DNA of 50,180 bases from Rhodococcus sp. OK519 (GCF_003051005.1 NZ_QAOW01000013.1:1-50180); one strand, 5' to 3'; positions 27,317 to 36,063 are shown, counted from the stretch's first letter. Numbers and translations: made by a program. The notes: generated by a model not told the origin, from the letters alone.

Positions 27317-28882
27317 TCAGTTCCGGAACATCGACCCGGTCTCGTTGAACCGCTCGTGGAACGAGAGAGCCTCGCGGAGCAGGTGCGGGGTGTGGCCGGA
27401 CGCCGGGGAACGCTCGGCCCGGTCGACGTAGTCGAGCAGCATCGCCCGGTACTCCGGGTGCGCGCACTTGTCGATGACGACGCGCGAGCGCTTGCGCGGG
27501 GACAGGCCGCGCAGATCCGCGAGACCCTGCTCGGTGACGAGCACCTGGACGTCGTGCTCGGTGTGATCGACGTGCGGGACCATCGGCACGATCGACGAGA
27601 TCGCGCCGCCCTTCGCGGTGGATGGGCTCAGGAACATCGACAGGTAGCCGTTGCGGGCGAAATCGCCTGAGCCACCGATACCGTTCATGATCTTGGTACC
27701 CATGACGTGCGTCGAGTTCACGTTGCCGTAGATATCCGCCTCGAGCATGCCGTTCATCGCGATGATGCCGAGGCGCCGGACCACCTCCGGGTGGTTGCTG
27801 ATCTCCTGCGGCCGCAACACGATGTGCTTGCGGTAGAAGTCGATGTTCGACATCAGTTCGTCGATGCCGGCCTCCGACAGCGCCAACGACGTCGCCGACG
27901 CATACCGCACCGTGCCGTGCTTGATGAGGTGCAGCATCCCGTCCTGGATCACCTCGGAGAAGCAGGTGAGCCCTCTGTGCGGCCCGGCGTCGAGACCCTG
28001 CAGCACCGCGTTGGCAACGTTGCCGATGCCGGACTGCAGCGGCAGCAGGCCGTCGGCGGGCAGGCGGCCCTTCGACACCTCGTACTCGAAGAAGTCGAGC
28101 ACGTGCGCGGCGATGGCCTGGCTCACCTCGTCGGGTGGGGTGAGCGGGCTCGCACTGTCGCGGGCGTTGGTCTCGACGACCGCGACCACCTTCCTCGGAT
28201 CGACCCGCAGCGTCGGTTGACCGATGCGGTCCTCGACCGAGGTGATCTGGATCGGCTTGCGGTACGGGGGCAGCGCGGTGCCGTAGTAGACGTCGTGGAT
28301 GCCGGTCATCGCCTCGGGCACCCACGAGTTGACCTCGAGGATGACCTTGTCGGCGACGTCGAGCCAGGTCTTGTTGTTGCCGATCGACGCGGACGGGATC
28401 AGCTCACCCGACTCGGTGATGCCCGCGACCTCGACGACCGCCACATCGACGTTGCCGTAGTAGCCCTCCCACACCTGCTGCGCGACGTGCGACAGATGGA
28501 TGTCGACGTAGTCCATCCGGCCGCTGTTGATGTTGCGGCGCGCGGTCGGCTCCGACTGGTAAGGCATCCGCAGTGCGATGCCGTCGACCTCGGCGAGCAG
28601 TCGCTCGGTGCCCACGGACACCGAGGCACCCGTCAGGAGGTTGATCGTGAAGTTCGATCCGGCGCCCCGCACGGCATGGATGCGGTCGGCGAGGGCCGGG
28701 ACGATCGCCTTCGGCGTGCCCGCGCTCGCGAAGCCGCTGATCGCGACGGTGTCGTGGGGATGGATGAATTCGACGGCGGCCTGGGCGGAGGTCACCTTGT
28801 TCCGGAACACCGAGCTGCGGATCCTGCCCCCGCCCGAGGCGGCGTTCGACAGCGATCCGGATTCATCCACGTGCGACGTCAC
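27317..28882 (-). CDS. Acetyl-CoA hydrolase / succinyl-CoA:acetate CoA-transferase family
   Basis: About 521 residues of the two-domain acetyl-CoA hydrolase/transferase family: AISGFASAGTPKAIVPALADR, LPLQSGIGNVANAVLQGL, the probable catalytic Glu in FSEVIQDGML, NGMLEADIYGNVNSTHVMGTKIMNGIGGSGDFARN and VTEQGLADLRGLSPRKRS near the end. It exchanges CoA between acyl groups and acetate, or hydrolyses acetyl-CoA. The start is uncertain: GTG at 28882 has a distant GGGAG, and GTG at 28906 gives a 529-residue form. Confidence 0.88.
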   Translation of the reverse strand: MTSHVDESGSLSNAASGGGRIRSSVFRNKVTSAQAAVEFIHPHDTVAISGFASAGTPKAIVPALADRIHAVRGAGSNFTINLLTGASVSVGTERLLAEVDGIALRMPYQSEPTARRNINSGRMDYVDIHLSHVAQQVWEGYYGNVDVAVVEVAGITESGELIPSASIGNNKTWLDVADKVILEVNSWVPEAMTGIHDVYYGTALPPYRKPIQITSVEDRIGQPTLRVDPRKVVAVVETNARDSASPLTPPDEVSQAIAAHVLDFFEYEVSKGRLPADGLLPLQSGIGNVANAVLQGLDAGPHRGLTCFSEVIQDGMLHLIKHGTVRYASATSLALSEAGIDELMSNIDFYRKHIVLRPQEISNHPEVVRRLGIIAMNGMLEADIYGNVNSTHVMGTKIMNGIGGSGDFARNGYLSMFLSPSTAKGGAISSIVPMVPHVDHTEHDVQVLVTEQGLADLRGLSPRKRSRVVIDKCAHPEYRAMLLDYVDRAERSPASGHTPHLLREALSFHERFNETGSMFRN

Positions 28883-29045
28883 AGTGACAAGGCTAACTCC
28901 CGACACGCCGGTGAATTGCCCGCCTCACATCCATGAAAACCCTCTGACATGCGATTTTCGGCCCACGGCGCGTGTTCGGTGTCGACGACGCGGCCGGTCT
29001 GTGCGACGAGCGTGCGGATTCTCGCGACGAACAGCGTTCTTCAGT

Positions 29046-29372
29046 TCAGCCGAACACCCAGTTGGCAAGAACCATGTAAGCGGCAGTGCCCCCGACGATG
29101 CTGAGCAGCGCGTGCCGCCGCCACAGGTGCAGACCGATCGTCACGGCGAGCGCGACGGACGCGGGCACGAGCGACGACGGCGCGACCGAGACGTTCCGCA
29201 GCGTGTAGACCGCGAGGATCAGCATGATGCCGACGGGCATGTGGGCGCCGAGGTAGTTCACCAGTGCGGACGAGCGCAGTGGCGCGATCACCGCGAACGG
29301 CACGGCCCGCAGCGCGAAGGTGACCGCCATGATCACCGCGAGCGCCGACAGGATGTACGGGATGTCAGGCAC
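29046..29372 (-). CDS. azlD: AzlD-type branched-chain amino acid export subunit
   Basis: 108 residues with four hydrophobic segments, YILSALAVIMAVTFALRAVPFAVI at the start and GAHMPVGIMLILAVYTLRNV in the centre. AzlD is the small partner of AzlC in an exporter of branched-chain or related amino acids. Its start overlaps the azlC stop by 8 bases. Confidence 0.88.
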   Translation of the reverse strand: MPDIPYILSALAVIMAVTFALRAVPFAVIAPLRSSALVNYLGAHMPVGIMLILAVYTLRNVSVAPSSLVPASVALAVTIGLHLWRRHALLSIVGGTAAYMVLANWVFG

Positions 29373-30099
29373 GGGCCCGCCTCCGCCGCTCGAGCGCGAA
29401 CCGGGCCAGCAGTGCCGCCACGAACAGCGCCATCGCGACCACCAGCATCTGCTCGCGCGCCACCACCAGCGCCACGAGCGCGCTCAGCAGCGCCAGGACC
29501 GGGGTCGGCACGTCGGAGCGCACCCGGAACGCGTCGACGGCCAGCACCACGAACAGCGCGGTGAGCGCGAAGTCGAGTCCGGCGAGCTGCATCGGGATCG
29601 CGTTGCCGACGACTGCACCGACGACACCGCCGAGCACCCAGTACAGCTGACAGAACACCTGAATGAAAAGGATGTGCCGGCTGCTCAGGGAACGGGGATC
29701 CTTGGCCGCGGCAACGGCGTACGCCTCGTCGGTGAGGGCGTACATGCTGTAGAGCCGCGCCACTGGCCCCTTCACCCGATGCAGCGGGAAGGACAGTCCG
29801 TAGAACACGTGCCGGAAATTGACGAGAAACGTTGTCATCGCCACCGACGCAAGCGGCGTGAGCGCCAGCACCAGACCGATCGCGAGGAACTCGAGGGAGC
29901 CCGCGTAGATCGTCAGCGAGAAGATGGGCGCCCACCACCAGTCGAACCCGGACTGGACGAGCAGCAGCCCGAACGCCAGGCCGAGCGGGAACAGTCCGAA
30001 CCCGACGGAGACGGTGTCGCGGGCTGCGGCACGGATGTCGGACCGGTGCGAGAGGTCGGGCGTGGTCTCGAGGCCCGAAACGGGAAACGCGCTGGTCAC
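29365..30099 (-). CDS. azlC: AzlC-type branched-chain amino acid export subunit
   Basis: 244 residues: RDTVSVGFGLFPLGLAFGLL, FAGS-like YAGSLEFLAIGL, the NFRHVFYGLSF and YALTDEAYAV signatures of AzlC and about seven helices. No Shine-Dalgarno sequence precedes the GTG at 30099, but TATTAT sits exactly at -12 to -7 relative to it, so the mRNA is probably leaderless. It diverges from an Lrp-type regulator with GCAATAT boxes between them. Confidence 0.88.
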   Translation of the reverse strand: MTSAFPVSGLETTPDLSHRSDIRAAARDTVSVGFGLFPLGLAFGLLLVQSGFDWWWAPIFSLTIYAGSLEFLAIGLVLALTPLASVAMTTFLVNFRHVFYGLSFPLHRVKGPVARLYSMYALTDEAYAVAAAKDPRSLSSRHILFIQVFCQLYWVLGGVVGAVVGNAIPMQLAGLDFALTALFVVLAVDAFRVRSDVPTPVLALLSALVALVVAREQMLVVAMALFVAALLARFALERRRRARA

Positions 30100-30105
30100 G
30101 AGGAA

Positions 30106-30111
30106 ATAATA
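30106..30111 (-). promoter_or_regulatory. -10 box of a leaderless azlC promoter
   Basis: On the minus strand TATTAT occupies -12 to -7 if transcription starts at the first base of the azlC GTG. No ribosome-binding site is present. No clear -35 is visible, which fits activation by the divergent Lrp-type regulator. Confidence 0.5.
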
Positions 30112-30140
30112 GTGCCGAGCGCATGGCATGTGGTTGCCGG

Positions 30141-30206
30141 ATATTGCCCAACGAGCCCGCTCGGCGCAATATTCTGCTGTGGATGATCTCGATCGCGCAA
30201 TATTGC
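30141..30206. promoter_or_regulatory. Array of GCAATAT boxes, probable Lrp/AsnC operator
   Basis: ATATTGC at 30141-30147, GCAATAT at 30166-30172 and the perfect palindrome GCAATATTGC at 30197-30206 give four copies of one half-site in 66 bases. The second overlaps the probable -10 of the regulator gene and the third lies inside its first codons. This is the layout expected for autoregulation by an Lrp-type octamer. Confidence 0.6.
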
Positions 30207-30613
30207 GTGAGCTGCACGCGAATGCGCGGCTCACGAACGCCGAACTGGCCGACCGCGTCGGGCTGACGCCGTCCCCCTGCCTGCGCCGGGTGCGACGGCT
30301 CGAGGCCGACGGGGTCATCGTCGGATACCGGGCCGTCGTGAACCCGGATGCCGTCGGACGCGGCTGCGAGGTGATCGTCAACGCCGAGATCGTCTCGCAG
30401 GACCGCAAGACCGTCGAGGCGTTCGAATCCCAAGTCGGCGCATTCGACGAGGTAGTCGAGTTCCGCCGGATGATCGGTCTGCCCGACTACTTCATCCGCG
30501 TCGCCGTCGCCGACCTCAATGCGTTCGAGGTGTTCCTGCGCACCAAGCTCATGGAACAGCCGGCGATCTCCAAGATCGAGTCGCACCTGACGATGAAGAA
30601 GCTCAAGGGGTAG
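30179..30613 (+). CDS. Lrp/AsnC-family regulator, probable controller of azlCD
   Basis: 144 residues from GTG at 30179 (MDDLDRAILRELHANARL). The HTH follows as TNAELADRVGLTPSPCLRRVRRLEADGVI, then the RAM ligand domain with FRRMIGLPDYFIRVAVADLNAFE. A longer frame from 30128 adds 17 residues without family similarity. CAATAT sits at -12 to -7 relative to the GTG, suggesting a leaderless mRNA. It probably senses an amino acid and controls the divergent exporter. Confidence 0.9.
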   Translation: MDDLDRAILRELHANARLTNAELADRVGLTPSPCLRRVRRLEADGVIVGYRAVVNPDAVGRGCEVIVNAEIVSQDRKTVEAFESQVGAFDEVVEFRRMIGLPDYFIRVAVADLNAFEVFLRTKLMEQPAISKIESHLTMKKLKG

Positions 30614-31106
30614 GCCCGGATCCACCCGCTCCGAAGCGGCTCCCATCCGGCGGCCCCGCGTCCCAGTGCGGGGTCGAATTCGCGCGTCACCCTGCCGGAC
30701 AGCGGGAGATCGCTGTCACATTCCGACCGTGCGGGCTGACAAGCCCGGCGTCGAAACCGCGCCTTTCGCGCGTCCGAACACGACCGTCCAGCCTGAATCT
30801 GTGTCACAGTGACGTAATTCTTCTCCCGCGATGGCTGACGGCGTCCTGACCTCGTACCACGCCGGCCCGACCCTCGATAACGACCGGTTGGCCCCAAGCT
30901 TGTTTCCGGCATTCGGACGCCCGAACTCGGCCGCCCAAACGCGCTGACCTGCGACTTTCCTGAATACCGGTCGGTTCTTACCTCATCAAGATAAAGATTC
31001 GATCACGGTGGACGAGTCGATACCTCTTTGTTACTTTTCCGTGACGAAAGACCCGAGGTCGCGGTTCCCGACTGGGCCGACCAGAGACACAAAAGAGGTA
31101 ACCACT
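30614..31106. other. Non-coding gap before the M23 peptidase gene
   Basis: 493 bases without a convincing ORF. It holds small hairpins, CCGCT/AGCGG at 30626-30639 (possible end of the Lrp transcript) and CGGGCT/AGCCCG at 30732-30747, and a GTCAC-A-GTGAC palindrome near 30802. Because actinobacterial cell-wall hydrolase genes often carry c-di-AMP (ydaO) riboswitches, that motif was sought; its conserved core was not recognised. A long 5' leader for the peptidase gene is possible. Confidence 0.4.
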
Positions 31107-31952
31107 GTGGCCACTCCCCACAGGACGATGAGTTTCGAAAGCTTGACCGTCGCCCCGAAGTCCCTGCTCGGCCGCCGCTCCTTCAAGGCAACGGCAGTCG
31201 CCGTCACCACGGGCGCCCTCCTTGCCGGCAGCGTGCAGATCGGCGCGGCCACCGCGGCCGCCTCTCCCCTGCGCCTTCCCGCCGGCGACAACGTCCAACT
31301 ACAGCTTCCCGCAGGCCAGTTCCTGCCCGGACTGAACGTCCCGTCGCTCGCGGATGCCTCGGGGACCGGACCGCACCAGTGGACCCCGACATCGGCCGCC
31401 TGGTGGAAGCCCGCGCCCAAGCTGCAGGCACCCGCCCCGGCGCCCGAGCCGCAGGCCGTCCCGATTCCGGCCCCGATGCCCGCGCCGCTTCCGCTGCCCG
31501 TCCCCGAGGCGGCTCCGGTCCCGGCCCCCATGCCGGCCCCCGTGCTGCTGCCGCCCCGCCCGGCCGTCGTCCAGCCGGTCGCCGGATTCCTGACCTCGAG
31601 CTACGGCCCGCGCTGGGGCACGCACCACAACGGCATCGACATCGGAGCCGACATGGGCACGCCGATCCTCTCGGCAGCCGACGGCGTCATCGTCGACGCC
31701 GGCCCGGCATCCGGCTTCGGACTGTGGGTTCGCGTCCAGCACACCGACGGCACCATCACCGTCTACGGTCACGTCGACACCTTCGTCGTGAATGTCGGCC
31801 AGCCCGTCCTCGCCGGTGATCTGATCGCCACCGTCGGCAACAGGGGACAGTCCACCGGACCGCACCTGCACCTCGAGGTCTGGAATCCGAGCGGCTATCA
31901 GGTCGATCCGCTGATCTGGTTGCACGACAGCGGAGTTGCCATCACCTGGTGA
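31107..31952 (+). CDS. Secreted M23 (LytM-type) peptidoglycan endopeptidase
   Basis: 281 residues. The signal region has GRRSFKATAVAVTTGALLAGS and cleaves near ATAAASP; the twin Arg might route it through Tat. A Pro/Ala-rich spacer (about 103-152) precedes the M23 domain. Zinc ligands are His174 and Asp178 in HHNGID and His255 in HLHLE, with His222 and His253 as further active-site residues. It cuts peptide cross-bridges in the cell wall. The GTG at 31107 has AGAGG 8 bases upstream. Confidence 0.9.
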   Translation: MATPHRTMSFESLTVAPKSLLGRRSFKATAVAVTTGALLAGSVQIGAATAAASPLRLPAGDNVQLQLPAGQFLPGLNVPSLADASGTGPHQWTPTSAAWWKPAPKLQAPAPAPEPQAVPIPAPMPAPLPLPVPEAAPVPAPMPAPVLLPPRPAVVQPVAGFLTSSYGPRWGTHHNGIDIGADMGTPILSAADGVIVDAGPASGFGLWVRVQHTDGTITVYGHVDTFVVNVGQPVLAGDLIATVGNRGQSTGPHLHLEVWNPSGYQVDPLIWLHDSGVAITW

Positions 31953-31985
31953 CGGATACCCCCGCCACCTCGATCCACGCACGAC

Positions 31986-32018
31986 GGCCCGGTCCCCCAC
32001 ATCAGGCGGGGCCGGGCC
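31986..32018. terminator. Bidirectional terminator between the M23 peptidase and fadD
   Basis: GGCCCGG-T-CCCC at 31986-31997 pairs with GGGGCCGGGCC at 32008-32018 (11 bp with one bulged T), loop of 10. It lies between convergent genes. Confidence 0.65.
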
Positions 32019-32029
32019 GCCGGACGCCG

Positions 32030-33568
32030 TCAGACCGGATCGAGCTCGGTCCGGAGCTCCCGCTTGAGCAGCTTGCCACTCTGATTGCGCGGTAGCGCCG
32101 CCACGAAGCGAATTCGCTTGGGTACCTTGAACGGTGCGATCCTGTCCCGAACATGATCGACGAGCACGTCGGCGGTCACCGCGTCCGGATCGACGTCGTC
32201 ACGCAGTACGACGACGGCCGTCACCGCCTCGATCCACTTCTCGTCGGGCACCCCGATCACCGCCACCTCCGCGACCGCGGGATGCGTGTAGAGAGCATCC
32301 TCCACCTCGCGGGAGGCGACGAGGATGCCACCGGTGTTGATGACGTCCTTGATCCGGTCCACGACCGTGATGTACCCGGCGGCGTCCCGGGTCACCATGT
32401 CGCCCGAATGGAACCAGCCGTCCCGGAACGCCTCTGCGGTGGCCTCGGGATTCTCCCAATATCCCTGGCACAGTTGCGGAGAACGGTAGAGAACCTCCCC
32501 CGGTTCACCGTCGGGCACGTCGTTGCCGTCCGGGTCCACCACCCGGGTCTCGACGAAGAACACCGCACGCCCACACGACGACGGCCGCTGCTCGTGCTCG
32601 TCCGGGCCCAGAACCGTTGCGAGCGGACCGATCTCCGACTGCCCGAAGCAGTTGTAGAACCCCAGCGCAGGGTAACGCTCCCGTAGCCGGTTGAGCACGG
32701 TGACGGGCATGATCGACGCACCGTACTGCGCCTTCCTCAGCGAGGAGAGATCGCGCGTGTCGAGATCGGGGTGGGCCGCGAGTGGCACCCAGACCGTCGG
32801 CGCGAGAAACAGCGAGCCGATCCGATCGGCCTCGATCCGACGCAGAATCTCGGGAATGTCGGGCGACTGCATCAGGTGCACGGTCGCCCCGACCGACAGG
32901 TAGGGAAGCATGAACACATGCATCCCCGCCGAGTGGTACAGCGGCATGCAGATCAGCGGGTTGTCGTCGCAGCTCAGTCCCAGTGCGATCACCGACGACA
33001 CGTACTCGTGTACCAGCGCGCCGTGAGTCATCATGGCGCCCTTGGGCTTCGATGTGGTTCCCGACGTGTAGAGCAGCTGAACGAGGTCGCCACCCGATGC
33101 TGCCGCGGCCACCTCCGGAAGGTCGCCGGCACGCGCCCACTCGAGCAGGGACGCGTCCTCGTCGCGGAGAGCGACGACGTGGTCGACCTCGACGTCGGCG
33201 CGCACCGATTCCAGGGTTGCCCGCAGCGCCGGGTCCACCAGCACGGCACGCGCGCCGGACTGCGACAGCAGGTAGTGCAGTTCGTCGCCGGTGAGCGCGT
33301 AGTTCACCGGGACGTGGACCAGACCGGCGCGGGCACAGGCCAGGAACCCGATGACGTACGCGTCCGAGTTGACGCCGTACCCGGCCACCCGGCCGCCGGG
33401 CGCCAGCCCGAGTCCGAGCAGGCGCCCGGCGGCGCGGGTGACGGCGTCGTCGAGTTCGCGGTAAGTCCAGTGGCGGTTGCCGAAGATCAGCGCAGTGCGA
33501 TCGGGTTGCCTGGCGGCGGCCCGTCGGAGTACTCCGTCGACGGTATCGAGACGCGGATCCTCACTCAT
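32030..33568 (-). CDS. Acyl-CoA synthetase (FadD-type, AMP-forming)
   Basis: 512 residues of the ANL superfamily: AMP-binding motif YTSGTTSKPKG at 167-177, FYNCFGQSEIGP, GWFHSGDM, the hinge motif DRIKDVINTGG and the C-terminal catalytic Lys in NQSGKLLKREL. It activates a carboxylic acid to its CoA thioester. The chain length or ring substrate cannot be read. Minus-strand TATAAC ends 9 bases before the ATG, beside the palindrome GGACGTCC, so it may have its own promoter as well as reading from the upstream hydrolase gene. Confidence 0.88.
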   Translation of the reverse strand: MSEDPRLDTVDGVLRRAAARQPDRTALIFGNRHWTYRELDDAVTRAAGRLLGLGLAPGGRVAGYGVNSDAYVIGFLACARAGLVHVPVNYALTGDELHYLLSQSGARAVLVDPALRATLESVRADVEVDHVVALRDEDASLLEWARAGDLPEVAAAASGGDLVQLLYTSGTTSKPKGAMMTHGALVHEYVSSVIALGLSCDDNPLICMPLYHSAGMHVFMLPYLSVGATVHLMQSPDIPEILRRIEADRIGSLFLAPTVWVPLAAHPDLDTRDLSSLRKAQYGASIMPVTVLNRLRERYPALGFYNCFGQSEIGPLATVLGPDEHEQRPSSCGRAVFFVETRVVDPDGNDVPDGEPGEVLYRSPQLCQGYWENPEATAEAFRDGWFHSGDMVTRDAAGYITVVDRIKDVINTGGILVASREVEDALYTHPAVAEVAVIGVPDEKWIEAVTAVVVLRDDVDPDAVTADVLVDHVRDRIAPFKVPKRIRFVAALPRNQSGKLLKRELRTELDPV

Positions 33569-33577
33569 GTGACGCAG

Positions 33578-33591
33578 GTTATAGGACGTCC
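33578..33591 (-). promoter_or_regulatory. Candidate fadD promoter and operator
   Basis: On the minus strand TATAAC (33583-33578) is a good -10 for a start close to the fadD ATG. The palindrome GGACGTCC at 33584-33591 abuts it and could be bound by a repressor. Confidence 0.35.
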
Positions 33592-33657
33592 AACTATCGC
33601 GTAAGGGGTTTCTTTCCCGCCACCGTTTGTGTAGCTTCGCGGACCCCGCGCGCGAGG

Positions 33658-34029
33658 TCAGCCCCCGAACGCCGCGGTGATCGCTCCCATGTCGAAGTAG
33701 TCCCGCCATGCGGCGATCTTGCCGTCGACCACCTCGAACACACCCATCACCGGCAGCGGCGTCTCCTTGCCGAGTCCGCGGAGGACGTCGGTGCGCTCGT
33801 TCATCACGATGCCGTCGGACTCGACCTGCTTGTGGATCTGGAAGTCGATGCCGTCGAATGCGGCGAGGAAGCCCTCCAGGAACTCCTCGATCGCGTCGCG
33901 GCCCTTCACTGGATCCATCGGAATATTGTGGTACACCGCATCTTCGGTGAAGTAGCCGGCTATCACGGCGGGGTCCGGGTTCGACCACAATGCACAGAAT
34001 TCGGTGACCAGTTCCTCGGCAGCGCTCAT
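33658..34029 (-). CDS. Limonene-1,2-epoxide hydrolase-like protein (SnoaL/NTF2 fold)
   Basis: 123 residues with the limonene-epoxide hydrolase active-site set: Tyr33 and Asn35 in YHNIP, Arg79 and Asp81 in ERTDV and an Asp in WRDYFD, spaced as in the R. erythropolis enzyme. It adds water to an epoxide by a one-step Asp-Arg-Asp mechanism. The gene starts within the iclR stop (ATGA), so the two are co-translated, and fadD follows 89 bases on. Function on terpene, steroid or fatty epoxides is open. Confidence 0.82.
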   Translation of the reverse strand: MSAAEELVTEFCALWSNPDPAVIAGYFTEDAVYHNIPMDPVKGRDAIEEFLEGFLAAFDGIDFQIHKQVESDGIVMNERTDVLRGLGKETPLPVMGVFEVVDGKIAAWRDYFDMGAITAAFGG

Positions 34030-34922
34030 GCGTTCACTCCTGTTCGCGTATCCAGTTCCCGAGCGGTTCGGGTGAGGCTCTCCATGTAATGCGCCCGCTC
34101 GTCGCGGGTGACCGCGGATCTCAGCGGGCCGATCTGCAACTCCCACGCCGGGCGGCCGTCCGCCCCGAACACCGGCGCCACGAGATAGCTGACGGGGTGC
34201 GTCCGATCGCTCGCGAGATCAGCTGCGCTGTAGGGCCTTCCGCTGATACTGCCGAGCAGGTCCACCACACGACCGCGCAGCGCATTCCGCGAGGGGTCCT
34301 CGCCGAGATGTTCCACCACCTCAGCCAGCACGTCCAGCATTCCCGGGTCGGCCGCGCCGATCCCCCACATGCCGACCCCCGTGGTCCGGATCTGCTCGAG
34401 CACCTCCGCGGTCTCGGCGCGGACTGCGGCGGGTGCGGTGTCGAGCCAGGCCCGACGGCGTGCCGGGTCGGCAAACGCGATCACCGCCGCGCCCGCGGGC
34501 GCCCGCAGCGGCAACCCGGTGCCGGCGGAGATGCCCGCCGGTAGCCGTCCCCGGCCCGCGTCGACCGCGAGGAACGTCATCTCGCTGGTCGTCACGACGC
34601 CGAGCGCCGCACCGCAGTCGACCTGCGCCGCCAGCCTGGCGAGTGCCGCATCGAGCCCGGCGGGCACACCGGCCGCAACGCGCGCGGCCTCGCCCACGCC
34701 CGCGAGGCGCGGACCCAGTCGGTACCGAAGATCGGCATCGCGCCTCGCCCACCCGTGGGTGTCCAGGGAACCCAGCACAGCCCCCACGGTCGACCGGCTG
34801 AGACCGAGGGCGTCGGCCACTTCCGCGATGGTGCACGCGTCGTCCCGTCCGGCCAGCAATTCCATGATCGCCACCACCCGATCGGTGGGCGGCGATCCGG
34901 TTGCACCCTTGTCACGGTCCAT
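34026..34922 (-). CDS. IclR-family transcriptional regulator
   Basis: 298 residues. The N-terminal winged HTH reads RVVAIMELLAGRDDACTIAEVADALGLSRSTVGAVLGSLDTHGWARR, followed by an effector domain that is more divergent than usual. GGAGG lies 4 bases before the ATG. It probably controls its own operon with the epoxide-hydrolase-like gene through the palindrome at 34965-34986. Confidence 0.8.
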   Translation of the reverse strand: MDRDKGATGSPPTDRVVAIMELLAGRDDACTIAEVADALGLSRSTVGAVLGSLDTHGWARRDADLRYRLGPRLAGVGEAARVAAGVPAGLDAALARLAAQVDCGAALGVVTTSEMTFLAVDAGRGRLPAGISAGTGLPLRAPAGAAVIAFADPARRRAWLDTAPAAVRAETAEVLEQIRTTGVGMWGIGAADPGMLDVLAEVVEHLGEDPSRNALRGRVVDLLGSISGRPYSAADLASDRTHPVSYLVAPVFGADGRPAWELQIGPLRSAVTRDERAHYMESLTRTARELDTRTGVNA

Positions 34923-35280
34923 GTTTCCTCCCACCCTCGCCACAGTAACCGATATTCGCCTACTGCGACACGAATATTCGTGTCGCTGCGTGGATGATCC
35001 CTTCGATGGCGACCGGTCCGGTACCGGGAAAGACATTGCAGGGCATGGCCGGCCGGGAGCATCGCGGCAACCGCGCCATCGTGTCGCCGCCGAACAGGCG
35101 CGGGTCGCCAGCCAGGTCGGTGCCGCACTGCGCGGACCCAATTCCCCGCTGGTGTAGTGGAATCAGCAGTAACGGCACACAGTAGCGGGACAATGGCGGT
35201 ATGACTTCGTCTCGCCGCCTCGCACTCGTTTTTGCCATCGCGGTCGGCGCCTGGGGTATCTGGCCGGTTGATCCGGCCAC
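34923..35280. other. Gap upstream of iclR, holding a perfect palindrome and a possible gene remnant
   Basis: A 358-base gap. Besides the operator annotated separately, a plus-strand ATG at 35201 opens a 54-codon frame beginning MTSSRRLALVFAIAVGAW, like a secretion signal. The frame then runs antisense into the tetR gene to a stop at 35363. It looks like the stump of a lost secreted protein rather than a working gene. Confidence 0.4.
34965..34986. promoter_or_regulatory. 22-bp perfect palindrome upstream of iclR (probable operator)
   Basis: GCGACACGAAT at 34965-34975 is followed directly by its exact reverse complement ATTCGTGTCGC at 34976-34986. It lies 43 bases before the iclR start. A related half-site, GATATTCG, occurs at 34951-34958. 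IclR proteins commonly bind such palindromes at their own promoters. Confidence 0.6.
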
Positions 35281-35874
35281 TCACCGGGGCAGCACGCCGT
35301 TCAACAGGATGTCCACGAGCGACGACGCGAGCCGCCCCTGGTCCTCCACGTCGCGCACCGACTGAGCGAATATCGCGGTGCCCGCGATGAGGTCGAGTAG
35401 CACGTCGGGGTCGATGCCGTCGCGTAGTTCCCCCGCGTCGACTGCTCGAGAAAGCCGATTACCCAGTTCCTCACGGATCACCTCGAGTTGATCGGTGATG
35501 AGCGCCTTTCGCAGCTCGGGGTCTCGACGCCCCTCACTCATCAAGCCCGGCACTGCTTCTCGAGCCGCGGGGCCGCCGAACAGCGCCACCGCGCCGTAGG
35601 CGAGCCTGCCCAATTCCTCGGAGATCTCCTGATCGGAGACGTTCTCGGACTCCATCACCGGGTACACCGCGTCGTGCACGATGTGCGCCTTCGACGGCCA
35701 ACGACGGTAGATCGCGGGACGGCCGACGCCGGCGCGGGTGGCGATCTTGTCGATCGAGGTTCCGGCATAACCGTTCTCGACCAGAAGTTCACGCGTTGCC
35801 TGCAGGACGGCCTCGTCGATCGCGGGGTTTCGTTGCGGCCCAAGCCGGTGTTGCGCTTGCCGCTGCCTGGACAT
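35281..35874 (-). CDS. TetR-family transcriptional regulator
   Basis: 197 residues. The HTH reads AVLQATRELLVENGYAGTSIDKIATRAGVGRPAIYRRWPSKAHIVHDAV, and a C-terminal domain of the TetR_C type follows (LLDLIAGTAIFAQSV). AAGGGG lies 9 bases before the ATG. It diverges from the phosphotransferase gene, with a perfect inverted repeat between them, so it probably represses that pair and itself. Confidence 0.9.
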   Translation of the reverse strand: MSRQRQAQHRLGPQRNPAIDEAVLQATRELLVENGYAGTSIDKIATRAGVGRPAIYRRWPSKAHIVHDAVYPVMESENVSDQEISEELGRLAYGAVALFGGPAAREAVPGLMSEGRRDPELRKALITDQLEVIREELGNRLSRAVDAGELRDGIDPDVLLDLIAGTAIFAQSVRDVEDQGRLASSLVDILLNGVLPR

Positions 35875-35927
35875 CGAATGAAACCCCTTGCGTCGAAGTG
35901 TGATGGCCGTTACATTGTGTCACGTCG

Positions 35928-35952
35928 TAGTCGATACGCAATGTATCGACTA
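35928..35952. promoter_or_regulatory. Perfect inverted repeat, probable TetR operator
   Basis: TAGTCGATAC at 35928-35937 and GTATCGACTA at 35943-35952 form 10-bp arms with a 5-base spacer, midway between the divergent tetR and phosphotransferase genes. Confidence 0.65.
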
Positions 35953-36063
35953 GAGCCGTCGCGCCCCGCGGACACCCCGAGGCTGTCGACCGATCTGCCG
36001 TTGGACCGCTCCACCGCAGCACGCCGCTCTCACCATGCTTCCCCGACCATCGAAGGGTCGCCC

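Noticed and set aside
30614-31106. Possible c-di-AMP (ydaO) riboswitch before the M23 peptidase
   Set aside because: The gene context fits but I could not recognise the conserved core sequences; a covariance-model search would decide.
35201-35365. 54-codon plus-strand ORF with a signal-peptide-like start
   Set aside because: After about 25 codons it is simply antisense to the tetR gene. It looks like a remnant, so it is mentioned in the gap entry and not called as a CDS.
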